Part shown: positions 45,216-53,900 of the stretch, in pieces
Position numbering within the stretch: the first letter of the stretch is position 1
Layout: each line of letters opens with the position of its first letter
The notes under the pieces: model-generated
The model's input: the letters and a program-made list of their open reading frames with translations, nothing else
Databases searched by the model: none
Told to the model about the DNA's origin: nothing
Source of the DNA: CAWJFP01 sp963842155
GTDB taxonomy: Bacteria; Pseudomonadota; Alphaproteobacteria; JACZXZ01
Direction: 5' to 3'
Length of the DNA: 64,000 nt
NCBI GenBank assembly: GCA_963842155.1
Contig: CAWJFP010000041.1
Coordinates: 1-64,000, forward strand
Made by a program: the position numbers and the translations under genes

Positions 45216-46295
45216 ATGCCGCGCACACCCGTGATCCTGTATGCGCCTGTTTTCATGGCGATCGCCGCTTTCGCCGCGCCCGTGCTGGCGAAGGAGACGC
45301 TGCCCGACCGCGCCAAGCTTTCCTACGAGGAGAACGTCACCATCAACATGATCTGCTCGCAAGGCGGACATGCGAGCGATTCGCGCTATGAGAGCTGCGT
45401 CCATGACCAGCTCGTCCAGCTCATGGCCCATCCCACGCCCGATCGCTCCAGCCTCAGCAATGCCCGCTTTCTGGCCGTGCAGAAGCAATGCTCGGACTAT
45501 CGGCTCTCCGGCTTCGCCGAATATAACGATTGCATCAAACAGGCCATGGCGGCGCCCGCGCCCAAGGGCGGCAACTCCCCGTCCTCGCCCGGCGAGGAGC
45601 TGTCGACCAATTTCGCCGCCATCATCGCGAAGGCTCCCGCCGCCAAGCCAGTGGCGGCAACTCCCGTCGTGGCGGCGCCGCTTCCCCTCCCCGCAACCGT
45701 CCTGCCGCGGCGTCCAGCCGAGCTCCGCAATGCGGCGCTGACGCCCGCCGATCTTTATAAGCGGGTCGAGGGCTCCATCTATATCGTGGTGGCCGCCGCG
45801 TCGTTGGCCGACGTGCAGTCGCGCGAATTCATGATCGGCTCGGCCGTCGCCGTCGCGCCGCATCTGTTGCTGACCAACTGCCACGTCGTGCGAGGCCGAG
45901 CCATCATCAAGCTCGTGCAGGACGAGACGGTCGGCGATGCCAAGCTGGCGGCGAGCGACGACAAGGTGGACCGCTGCGTGCTGAGCGCCCCCGGTCTCAC
46001 CCTGCGGCCGGTCGCCGGCCTGCGCGGCTTCGGCGAGCTGGCGGTGGGCGAGCATATCTTCGCGGTCGGCACGCCGCTCGGCCTGGCCCGCACGCTGAGC
46101 GAGGGGCTGATCTCGGGCCTTCGCCGCACAGAGGAGCGCAACCTGATCCAGGTCTCGGCGCCGATCTCGCCAGGATCCTCGGGCGGCGGGCTGTTCGACG
46201 AGCGCGGCAATCTGATCGGCATCACCACGCTCGCCTCGATCGCCGTCGGGCAAAACCTCAACTTCGCAGTCGCGGCGGCGGATTTCTGGAATTAG
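45216..46295 (+). CDS. Secreted trypsin-like serine protease with Cys-rich N-terminal domain
   Basis: A 359-residue exported protein. The signal peptide (about 1-25) is followed by a domain with four cysteines (residues 47, 61, 92 and 106), likely disulfide-bonded, then an Ala/Pro linker (about 135-165). The C-terminal S1C-like protease has His223 (LLTNCHVV), Asp252 (DDKVDRCVL) and Ser322 (SPGSSGGGLFD). No PDZ domain follows, so it is not a full DegP. Similar fusions occur as stress or phage-shock accessories but the target is unknown. ATG has a GGAGAG ribosome site. It is divergent from the ECF sigma gene and could be under related control, though no GGAAC element was found. Confidence 0.85.
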   Translation: MPRTPVILYAPVFMAIAAFAAPVLAKETLPDRAKLSYEENVTINMICSQGGHASDSRYESCVHDQLVQLMAHPTPDRSSLSNARFLAVQKQCSDYRLSGFAEYNDCIKQAMAAPAPKGGNSPSSPGEELSTNFAAIIAKAPAAKPVAATPVVAAPLPLPATVLPRRPAELRNAALTPADLYKRVEGSIYIVVAAASLADVQSREFMIGSAVAVAPHLLLTNCHVVRGRAIIKLVQDETVGDAKLAASDDKVDRCVLSAPGLTLRPVAGLRGFGELAVGEHIFAVGTPLGLARTLSEGLISGLRRTEERNLIQVSAPISPGSSGGGLFDERGNLIGITTLASIAVGQNLNFAVAAADFWN

Positions 46296-46298
46296 ACG

Positions 46299-47006
46299 TC
46301 ACCGCGCGGCGGCGAGCGCTTCCTGCGGCGGCTGCATGCGCTCGAGCCGCTCGCCGGGGAAGAGATAGATCGCCTCGCGGCCGATGAGATAGACGCGCAA
46401 GCGCTCGCGGAAGAGCCCGGCGACGGCGGGATCGAGCGCGTCGAGCCCGCCGGTATAGGCGCCGAAGGCCGGGATCACCAACCGCGCCCCGTCGCTCACG
46501 AAGCAACGGCCCGAGATGCGCCGGCCGCGCACGCGCACCGCCGCCTTGGGATGGAAATGGCCGCAAACCTCGCCCGACCGATAATCCTGCCCCGGCTCGT
46601 GGCGCAGGGTAAGCGGCGGCAGCGCGAGCTCGCGCGCGACCCTACCGCCGAAGACCGAAGGCGGCGCCGGATCGTGATTGCCCGCCACCCAGACCCAGTC
46701 ATGCTCCTTGACGAGGCGGACGAGGCGCTCGACGTCGGCCGGGTTCATCCGCTCGGCGGCCGCCGCGTCATGGAAGCTGTCGCCGAGCGCCACCACCCGG
46801 CGCGGGCGATAGCGGCGGATCACCACGGCCAGCCGGTCGATGGTGGCGCGCGTGTCGTAGGGCGGCAGGAGGCGGCCGCGCGCGGCGAAGCCCGAGCCCT
46901 TCTCGAGATGGAGATCGGCCACGACGAGCGTCGCCTCCTCCGGCCACCAGAGGGCGCCCGAGGGATCGAGGGTGAGCTTGGCGCCGTTGAGGGTCAGAGC
47001 GGTCAA
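46299..47006 (-). CDS. pdeM: Ligase-associated DNA damage response endonuclease PdeM
   Basis: A 235-residue metallophosphoesterase. Metal-binding motifs are in order: VVADLHLEKG (DxH), VALGDSFHD (GDxxH), VAGNHDP (GNHD) and VCGHFHPKAAV (GHxH). The family is found next to a DEXH helicase, an ATP-dependent DNA ligase and an exonuclease in a predicted DNA-repair system; here the helicase is directly upstream (65-base gap) but the ligase and exonuclease are missing from the window. Biochemical activity of this protein is inferred from family only. Confidence 0.9.
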   Translation of the reverse strand: MTALTLNGAKLTLDPSGALWWPEEATLVVADLHLEKGSGFAARGRLLPPYDTRATIDRLAVVIRRYRPRRVVALGDSFHDAAAAERMNPADVERLVRLVKEHDWVWVAGNHDPAPPSVFGGRVARELALPPLTLRHEPGQDYRSGEVCGHFHPKAAVRVRGRRISGRCFVSDGARLVIPAFGAYTGGLDALDPAVAGLFRERLRVYLIGREAIYLFPGERLERMQPPQEALAAAR

Positions 47007-47071
47007 TCACGCCTCGCGATAGATCCCTTCCCGTCGGGAGAAGGGCGGATGGGGAACATCGCCTTCATCCT

Positions 47072-49531
47072 CTACAGCAGCGCGCCTTGCGGGTCCGGCG
47101 CGGCCACGGCCTCCGCGATCAATTCCGCCGCCGCCTCGTCCAGGAGCGCGTCTACGGCACCGCCATGGACGCCGACCCGCCCGAGCTCGAGCATCGCCGG
47201 CACGGCGAGCGGAGAAACGCGCTTCAGCCGGCGCACCGTGATATGTCCCGCGACTCGCGTCAGCATTTCGGCCAAGCGACGCACGTCCGTCAAGCCGCTT
47301 GCGACGTCGGCGCGGGTGGCGCGCAGCAGAATATGGTTCGGCTCGTGCCGGCGCAGCACGTCGTAGATGAGATCGGCGTTGAACAACACCTGGCGCGAGG
47401 TCTTCTGCTGGCCGGGATGGCGGCGCTCGATCAGGCCCGCGATGACGGCGACATTGCGGAAGCTGCGCTTCAGCATGGTCGATTCGGCCATCCAGGCCTC
47501 GAGATCGTCGCCCAGCATGTCGCGGTCGAAGAGCGCGTCCACGTCGCGCGGCGGCGCGAGGCAGGAGACGGCGAGGCAATAATCGCTGGCCGCGAAGCCG
47601 AGCGGCCCGCAGCCCGCGCGCTCCAGCCGCCGCGTCAGCAGCATCCCCAGCGTCTGATGCGCGTTGCGCCCCTCGAAGCAATAGGCGACGAGGAAGCATT
47701 TGCCGCCGCGCGGGAAGATCTCGACCAGCAGACCCTCGGGCAGGGGCAGGACCGAGCGGCTCTGCTGCAGCTCGAGCCATTCCATTACCTCGGGCGGCAG
47801 GCCGCGCCAAAGGGCGGGCGAGGCGATGAGCGCGCGTACCCGGCGGGCGAGATTGGTGGTGAGCGGCAGCCGCCCGCCCTCATAGGTCGGCACCTGGGGC
47901 TCCCCGCCCGAGGCGCGCACCGTCTCGACCACGGTCTGCCGTATGCCCTCGAAGCGCAGAAGCTCGCCCGCGAAGATGAAGGCGTCGCCGGGCATGAGGC
48001 CCTGCACGAACCATTCCTCGACCTCGCCCAGCATGCGCCCGCCCTTGAGCCGCACCTTGAGCATGGGCGCCTCGACGATGGTGCCGATATTCATGCGGTA
48101 GCGCTTCACCACGGCGGGCGAGGCAGGATGGTAACGGCCGGTCTCGTCGAGGCTGAGCCTGCGGAAACGCTCATAGCCGCCGAGCGCGTAGCCGCCCTGG
48201 GCGACGAAGCCGAGCACGTCGTCGAAATCGCGCCGCGCCAAGGCGGCATAGGGTGCCGCGCGGCGCACCTCGCGATAGAGCGCGTCCGCGCTGAAGCCGC
48301 CGCCCGCCGCCATGCCGGTGATATGCTGCGCCAGCACGTCGAGCGCGCCCTCGCGGCGCGGATCGCCGTCGAGGTCGCCTTCGTGGATCGCCTCGCTGGC
48401 GGCGCGGCATTCCAGGAGCTCGAAGCGGTTGCCCGGCACGAGTACGGCGCGGCTCGGCCGGTCGAGCCGGTGGTTCGAGCGCCCGATGCGCTGCAGGAGC
48501 CGGCTCGCCCCCTTGGGCGCGCCCACCTGCACCACGAGATCGACCGCGCCCCAATCGATGCCGAGATCGAGCGAGCTCGTCGCCACCACTGCCTTGAGCG
48601 CGCCGCGCGCCATGGCGGCCTCCACCTTGCGGCGCTGCTCGACGGCGAGGCTGCCGTGATGCAAGGCGATCGGTAGATTCGCCTCGTTGATGCGCCACAG
48701 CGCATGGAACAAGAGTTCGGCCTGGGCGCGCGTATTGACGAAAAGGATGGTGGTGCCCGCCTCCGCGATCGCCTTCATGAGATCGGGCGCGGCATGGAGC
48801 GCCATATGGCCGGCCCAGGGCATGCGCGCGCCCGGAACGAGGATCGAGATCTCGGGCTCGGGCCCGGGCGCTCCTTTGACCAGCCGCACGGGCGCTCTGG
48901 CCGCCGAGCCCTCGCGCGAGAGCCAATCGAGCAGGATCGCCGGCTCGGCCACCGTGGCCGAGAGCCCCACCCGCCGCGCGCACGGCGCCAGGCTCGCGAG
49001 CCGCGCCAGGCCGAGGGCGAGCAGATCGCCGCGCTTGTTGCCGGCGAGCGCGTGAAGCTCGTCCAGGATCACGGTCGAGAGCTCGGCGAATATGCGTTCC
49101 GCGTCCGGATAGGACAAGAGAAGGGCGAGCGATTCGGGCGTGGTGAGCAGGAGCTGCGGCGGCGAGCGGCGCTGGCGGTCGCGCCGCGCCTGCGGCGTGT
49201 CGCCGGTGCGCGTTTCGGCCTTCACGGCGAGGCCCATCTCGGCGATCGGGCCCATGAGATTGCGCTGGATATCGACGGCGAGCGCCTTGAGGGGCGAGAT
49301 ATAAAGGCTGTGCAGCCCTTGGGCCGGCCGCTCGGCAAGCTCGACCAGCGCGGGAAGGAAGCCGGCGAGCGTCTTGCCGGCGCCGGTGGGTGCGACGAGG
49401 AGCGTCGATTCGCCGGCGCGCGCCGCCGCCAGCATCTCGAGCTGATGGGGGAAGGGCCGCCAGCCGCGCGCCGCGAACCAGCCGGCAAAGGGCTCGGGCA
49501 GGCGCTGGATCGGCAAGGCGGCAAGGTTCAC
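47072..49531 (-). CDS. Ligase-associated DNA damage response DEXH-box helicase (Lhr-like)
   Basis: An 819-residue superfamily 2 helicase. Motif I is APTGAGKT (about residues 46-53), motif II DELH (ILDELHALAGNKRGD), motif III SATV, and motif VI QRIGRSNHRL. After the two RecA-like domains come a winged helix and a C-terminal Lhr-core-like region (GDAFIFAGELLRFEGIRQTV). This subfamily is typically coupled to a ligase, an exonuclease and PdeM in response to cross-linking damage. PdeM follows; upstream lies a lower-GC island in place of the expected ligase. Start ATG at 49531. Confidence 0.92.
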   Translation of the reverse strand: MNLAALPIQRLPEPFAGWFAARGWRPFPHQLEMLAAARAGESTLLVAPTGAGKTLAGFLPALVELAERPAQGLHSLYISPLKALAVDIQRNLMGPIAEMGLAVKAETRTGDTPQARRDRQRRSPPQLLLTTPESLALLLSYPDAERIFAELSTVILDELHALAGNKRGDLLALGLARLASLAPCARRVGLSATVAEPAILLDWLSREGSAARAPVRLVKGAPGPEPEISILVPGARMPWAGHMALHAAPDLMKAIAEAGTTILFVNTRAQAELLFHALWRINEANLPIALHHGSLAVEQRRKVEAAMARGALKAVVATSSLDLGIDWGAVDLVVQVGAPKGASRLLQRIGRSNHRLDRPSRAVLVPGNRFELLECRAASEAIHEGDLDGDPRREGALDVLAQHITGMAAGGGFSADALYREVRRAAPYAALARRDFDDVLGFVAQGGYALGGYERFRRLSLDETGRYHPASPAVVKRYRMNIGTIVEAPMLKVRLKGGRMLGEVEEWFVQGLMPGDAFIFAGELLRFEGIRQTVVETVRASGGEPQVPTYEGGRLPLTTNLARRVRALIASPALWRGLPPEVMEWLELQQSRSVLPLPEGLLVEIFPRGGKCFLVAYCFEGRNAHQTLGMLLTRRLERAGCGPLGFAASDYCLAVSCLAPPRDVDALFDRDMLGDDLEAWMAESTMLKRSFRNVAVIAGLIERRHPGQQKTSRQVLFNADLIYDVLRRHEPNHILLRATRADVASGLTDVRRLAEMLTRVAGHITVRRLKRVSPLAVPAMLELGRVGVHGGAVDALLDEAAAELIAEAVAAPDPQGALL

Positions 49532-49695
49532 GCCATTACTATAGCAAGGGCGGGAGCTTAGGCAGCAAGAAGCAACTCTGCTGCGTCACCAGCGGGACCA
49601 CAGCGTGGCCAATCGAGTCGATTCCAAAGCGTGTTCGCCAGTCGTCAAAAGGCACATGCAGTGATCTGACGATGACAGCGCTCCAACAGTCCTAG

Positions 49696-50358
49696 TCACG
49701 CCCAAAATCCGCGCTCCTTCAGGACCTGGGCGAGCGGATATTCTACTTTTGTCGCAAGTTCCTTCACCTCCTCTGGTTTCAGACGAATGTCAGCATCCAC
49801 CATGAAGTCGGAGGCCTCGAACTTGTCGAGCGTCCGTATCAAGAGGGCGGCGTGCATCTTTAGCCGCGGGGCAATGTCCTGAATGGTTTCATACGCGCCT
49901 TGGGCAGTCGACGCCCCGTCAGCGAGCCGCCCAAAGTCCAGAGCAAGTGTGTAGAACAGGACAACGGTCTTGATGAGTTCCGGAGGGAGCCGGCCAAGTT
50001 CTGCCGCGATCTGTCGATATACGATCGCATCAGTTACTACCATCGAACCTGGCTGGATTGGGCCGCCACTCACGACAGTAGCACCCTTCCCGCGAGCCTC
50101 CTTAAGCTGCTCGAGCGTGCGTTCAACCGCGAATTTCTGACGATTCGCCGCATCGAGCACCGCATAGATCTCTGCCCTTAGCCCAGCCGTCAATCGCCGT
50201 AAATGTTCCTTTTCCTGCCCAGCCCGCTCAGCCCGCGCATCGCGAAGTGCGAATCGGCGTTGCCAAGCCGGCACCCATATTGCGACAAGGATCGCGACGA
50301 CAGAGCCGATAGCCTGAACCCAAGCCGCTGCGCCCGAATCGGATAGCCATCTCGACAT
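49696..50358 (-). CDS. Hypothetical protein with one N-terminal membrane helix
   Basis: A 220-residue protein not recognised as any named family. A membrane helix at about residues 12-29 (AWVQAIGSVVAILVAIWVPA) is followed by a basic, charged segment (WQRRFALRDARAERAGQEKE) likely to form a coiled coil, and a mostly helical C-terminal domain (about 110-215). The helix-plus-coiled-coil start is a common pattern in accessory-genome proteins of unknown role. GC content and codon use are lower than in core genes around it. It lies 54 bases downstream of the DUF1937 gene on the same strand and is probably co-transcribed with it. Confidence 0.72.
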   Translation of the reverse strand: MSRWLSDSGAAAWVQAIGSVVAILVAIWVPAWQRRFALRDARAERAGQEKEHLRRLTAGLRAEIYAVLDAANRQKFAVERTLEQLKEARGKGATVVSGGPIQPGSMVVTDAIVYRQIAAELGRLPPELIKTVVLFYTLALDFGRLADGASTAQGAYETIQDIAPRLKMHAALLIRTLDKFEASDFMVDADIRLKPEEVKELATKVEYPLAQVLKERGFWA

Positions 50359-50412
50359 CGCTCATTCCTTCGCTCGCTCCAACGCGCATTTTGTAGTGGA
50401 GTTGTCGCGTAT

Positions 50413-50775
50413 TTACGACGAGGGCTCAGGATCGACAAAGCGCACCGATCGCCCACGCTCCTCAAAGAATTTCCGTTCTCGCGCAATCCCAGCGCTCTGC
50501 TCCCAGCCCTCAAGACGAACGACAACTATCTCATCGCAGAACTCCATGAATGCTTCATCGAAGTGTACCCAAAATGCAGAGCCTAATGTTGAGCCCCCGC
50601 CAGCCAAGAAGAGGTCTATGGGATGGGTCATTGTCACGGGGCTAAAAACTACATTACCTCCTCTGATGAGTTCCGCGGCGGCCCTGGTTGCAGCGTGGAA
50701 GCGTTCTTTCCGGATCGCGGGGTCAGGATGAGTATAAGGGCATGCCAAATAGATGATCTTTGTTTTATCACTCAT
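50413..50775 (-). CDS. DUF1937 family protein (nucleoside deoxyribosyltransferase-like fold)
   Basis: A 120-residue protein matching DUF1937 by its opening IIYLACPYTHPDPAIRKERF, the following AATRAAAELIRGGNVVFSPV and THPID, and the C-terminal CDEIVVVRLEGWEQSAGIAR segment. The family resembles nucleoside 2-deoxyribosyltransferases (Rossmann-like, with a GWExSxG motif), so it may bind a nucleotide or nucleoside; activity is untested. It is often carried on phages and mobile DNA as far as I recall. Divergent from the membrane protein gene at 50845, with a 69-base gap; the hypothetical gene at 49696 follows. Confidence 0.82.
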   Translation of the reverse strand: MSDKTKIIYLACPYTHPDPAIRKERFHAATRAAAELIRGGNVVFSPVTMTHPIDLFLAGGGSTLGSAFWVHFDEAFMEFCDEIVVVRLEGWEQSAGIARERKFFEERGRSVRFVDPEPSS

Positions 50776-50844
50776 GTCTTCTTCCCGATGGTCATTGACA
50801 CTGATATACGATTTCTGGTCCCTGTGAATGAGAAAGGACGCGTC

Positions 50845-51453
50845 ATGTCGCCGCGAGAGAATTCAGTCAAGCAACTCTGCGAATTATACAATGTGGTGAC
50901 CGGTCTCGCATTGGCTTACGCAATCACAAAACTGATCGATTCTTCCGCTAAATATATGCCAATTAAAACCGGCCACATCTCCCTCTTTCTAGCGTTTCTT
51001 GTTACCATCATTCCATTTCACCAGGGCGCAGTTCGCCACCTTTACGCAACCTACGTGGAAGGCGGTGGCAGCACGCGCATAAAAAGAGGGGCCCTCGCAC
51101 TTGATTTCGTTATATTGTTCTTGGAGGCGTGTCTGTTCGTAGCGCTCGCCGCGTTAGTTGAACATGCGAGCGCGTTTGCGATCATGATTGCCGCGTTATT
51201 CTTACTCGATTGCTTTTGGGGTTTCCTGTCGCATCTCGCTTTTACCGGGGCCCAGGCTCAGAACACAGAGAGAAAGTGGTCGCTCATCAATCTCATAGCC
51301 ACATCGGTGATTATCCTCCTCATTATCGTCGGCCCGCATATATTTGGCGATTGGACTGTTGAAGCTGAGGGGATTTTATTCCTCGTTTGCGCCTTGCGGA
51401 GCGTGGCAGACTATGCTTGGGCGTGGAACTTCTACTACCCCGATAAGGGATAA
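50845..51453 (+). CDS. Multi-pass membrane protein of unknown function
   Basis: A 202-residue protein from ATG 50845, which has an AAGGA ribosome site; longer in-frame starts would run into the divergent DUF1937 gene. About six hydrophobic segments are visible (around 15-32, 42-60, 80-103, 107-128, 143-163 and 172-190). Distinctive residues include IIPFHQGAVRHLYATY in the second and DCFWGFLSHLAF in the fourth. No family is recognised. Codon use is AT-richer than core genes. With DUF1937 and the hypothetical gene it forms a small island; a membrane effector or sensor role is only a guess. Confidence 0.7.
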   Translation: MSPRENSVKQLCELYNVVTGLALAYAITKLIDSSAKYMPIKTGHISLFLAFLVTIIPFHQGAVRHLYATYVEGGGSTRIKRGALALDFVILFLEACLFVALAALVEHASAFAIMIAALFLLDCFWGFLSHLAFTGAQAQNTERKWSLINLIATSVIILLIIVGPHIFGDWTVEAEGILFLVCALRSVADYAWAWNFYYPDKG

Positions 51454-51561
51454 GCGGCGCAGATCAGCGGAGGGACCGCAGCGCAGTTCCGGTCAAGCGC
51501 CGGATGCCGTGTTCGCATAGAATCCATGCCTGGAATTGGCACGGGTGCGAAGCACTTCCTC

Positions 51562-52403
51562 ATGACGCTGACCAACAAGGCCCTTTGGGTAATCGAACGC
51601 AACCTTGACCGCCCGCTCACGCTCGGCGAGATCGCCGATGCTTGCGGCGTATCGAGCTATCATCTGGCCCATGCGTTCGACGCGAGCACCGGGACGTCTC
51701 CGTGATACAGTATGTCCGCGGGCGCCGCTTGAGCGCCGCGGCCCAAGCATTGGCGACCGGGGCGCCGGACATACTCGATCTCGCGCTCGAGACCGGTTAC
51801 GGCTCGCACGAGGCCTTCTCGCGCGCCTTTCGTGCCCAGCTCGGCACAACCCCGGAGACGGTGCGGCGCAATCGAAGCACGGAGGATTTGCCGATGATCA
51901 AACCTATGCGAATTCCCGAGGGCAGCGGCGTCGAGCTCGAGCCGCCCCGGTTCCTGGCGGGCGCGCCGATGCTTGTCGTCGGGCTCGCGGCGCGTCAGTC
52001 GTTCGCGACGCCGGAAGCCATCCCCGCGCAATGGCAAAGGTTCATGGCCGTTTACGGCGAAATCCCCAATAAGACGAGCCCGATTCCCCTCGGCATCAGC
52101 GCGAACATGGACGACGAGGGAAATTTCGACTATGTCTGCGCCGCCCAAGTTTCGAAATTCTCGGCGACGCCGCGCGGATTGATCGAAATGCGCATCCCTG
52201 CGCAGGCATACGCGGTCTTCCAGCATCGCGATCATATATCCAAGATCGCGGCCACCTATTCCGCGATCTGGAACGATTGGCTGCCGGAGCGTGGCCGGCG
52301 CGTTGCCGAGGGCGCCAGTCTCGAGCGTCATCTCGAAACCTTCGATCCGCGGACCGGACTGGGCGGGGTCGAGATATGGATACCGCTCGCGGACGCGACG
52401 TGA
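51562..52403 (+). pseudogene. AraC-type regulator with GyrI-like domain, broken by a frameshift
   Basis: Two frames make one AraC-HTH/GyrI-like protein of about 280 residues. The first runs from ATG 51562 to TGA 51703-51705 and holds the first helix-turn-helix (RPLTLGEIADACGVSSYHLA). The second continues with VIQYVRGRRLSAAAQALATG and HEAFSRAFRAQLGTTPETVR, then the GyrI-like ligand-binding domain (FLAGAPMLVVGLAARQSFAT onward) to 52403. The frames differ by one base: about one is missing near 51697-51702. As written the gene makes only a 47-residue fragment. It may be real decay, since it abuts an island, or a sequencing error. An MFS transporter gene downstream could be its former target. Confidence 0.78.
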
Positions 52404-52502
52404 TCTCGGTCGCCTCACCGGCCCGCTGACGCTCGCTTCCCCTCCCGCGGTTGGGGAGAGGGAAACTTTGCCCGCGCGCGATTTCGCGCTAATAGCTGGG
52501 CG

Positions 52503-53732
52503 ATGATCGCGCCCGAGGCCCCCCTCCCTCACCCTCCCTCTCATAGAAGAAGCGAAGCGGCCGAGCCGGCGCGGCTCGTCTCCTCCTTCGTCATGCTCTG
52601 GCTCGTCGGCGTCGCCCTGCGCGTAACGGTACTGGCCGTGCCGCCGGTGCTGCCGCTGCTGCATGCGGATCTCCAGCTCTCGGAGACCGACGTCGGCATT
52701 CTTTCGAGCCTACCCTTGGCCCTCTTCGCCGCCGCCGCCGTGCCGGGCTCCCTCCTGATCGCGCGCTACGGCGCGCGCGCGACGCTTTTGGCGGGGCTGC
52801 TGCTCGCGGCCGTCGCCTCGGCCTTGCGCGGCGCCGTCCCGAGCCTGCTCTGGCTCGATCTGGCAACGATCCTCATGGCGGCGGGCATCGCGATCATGCA
52901 GCCCTCGCTGCCGCCCTTGGTGCGCCAATGGACGCCGCGCTCGATCGGCTTCTCCACCGCGCTCTACACCAACGGGCTTCTCGTGGGCGAGATCCTGGTC
53001 GTCTCGCTCACCATACCCCTGCTTCCCCACCTTGGCGGAAGCTGGCGGCTCGACTTTCTGTTCTGGTCGCTGCCCGTGCTCATCACGGGGCTGCTCCTGC
53101 CGCTCCTCGCGCCGCGCGCGACGGCGCCCCAGCCGCATTTGGCGCTTGGCGCCCCGCGGCGCTGGTGGCCCGACTGGCGCAAGCCCTTCATCTGGCGGCT
53201 CGGGCTCATGATGGGTAGCGTCAACAGCATCTATTTCGGCACCAACGCCTTCCTGCCGGATTATCTGACCGCGATGGGGCGGCCCGAGCTCATCGGCACG
53301 GCGCTCTCCACCTTGAACCTTGCGCAGCTTCCCGCCTCCTTCCTCATGCTTGCCTTCACCGACCGCCTCGCGCTCCGCGCCCGGCCCTATGTCGTCGCCG
53401 GCATTGCGATCGTCATCAGCGTGGCGGGCATCGTCCTCATGCCGGGGCCCGCGATCATCGTCTGGGCCGGGGTGATCGGCTTCGCCAATGCCGTGCTCTT
53501 GATCCTGACATTGGCGCTGCCGCCACTGACGAGCGCGCCCGGGGACGAGCATCGCACCTCGGCGGGGATGTTCACCATCAGCTATGGCTGCGCCGTGGCC
53601 GTGCCCATCCTGGGCGGCGCCGTCTGGGACGCGACCGGCCTGCCACCCTTGGCCCTCGCTCCCATAGCGCTTTGCGGCCTCGGCATCGCCCTGCTCGCCG
53701 CCAGCGCGGACCTCGCGCACCACAGGCATTGA
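52503..53732 (+). CDS. Major facilitator superfamily transporter (cyanate/2-nitroimidazole type)
   Basis: A 409-residue protein with 12 predicted membrane helices in two six-helix halves separated by a short loop (about residues 195-225). The helix pattern and motifs such as LLIARYGARATLLAGLLLAAV and LALTDRLALRARPYVVAGIA-type segments resemble the CynX/NimT subgroup of the MFS. A 24-residue Pro/His/Arg-rich N-terminus precedes helix 1. Substrate unknown; small organic anions or drugs are carried by relatives. It lies 99 bases after the broken AraC/GyrI gene, which may have regulated it. The following 168 bases show no gene. Confidence 0.88.
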   Translation: MIAPEAPLPHPPSHRRSEAAEPARLVSSFVMLWLVGVALRVTVLAVPPVLPLLHADLQLSETDVGILSSLPLALFAAAAVPGSLLIARYGARATLLAGLLLAAVASALRGAVPSLLWLDLATILMAAGIAIMQPSLPPLVRQWTPRSIGFSTALYTNGLLVGEILVVSLTIPLLPHLGGSWRLDFLFWSLPVLITGLLLPLLAPRATAPQPHLALGAPRRWWPDWRKPFIWRLGLMMGSVNSIYFGTNAFLPDYLTAMGRPELIGTALSTLNLAQLPASFLMLAFTDRLALRARPYVVAGIAIVISVAGIVLMPGPAIIVWAGVIGFANAVLLILTLALPPLTSAPGDEHRTSAGMFTISYGCAVAVPILGGAVWDATGLPPLALAPIALCGLGIALLAASADLAHHRH

Positions 53733-53900
53733 GCCAGCGCGCGGCCTCCAGCGCGCCTGATTCTCCTTGCATCGGCGCCGAGCTGTTGAAAACATAGAGG
53801 CGATCAATAGCCGTGCGCGAAGGCGCGCTCCGCCGCAGCGGACGAAGCCGTCGCGCAGCCGCCGGGGCCCAAGCGGCGAAATAAGGTCAGGGAGACGCCA

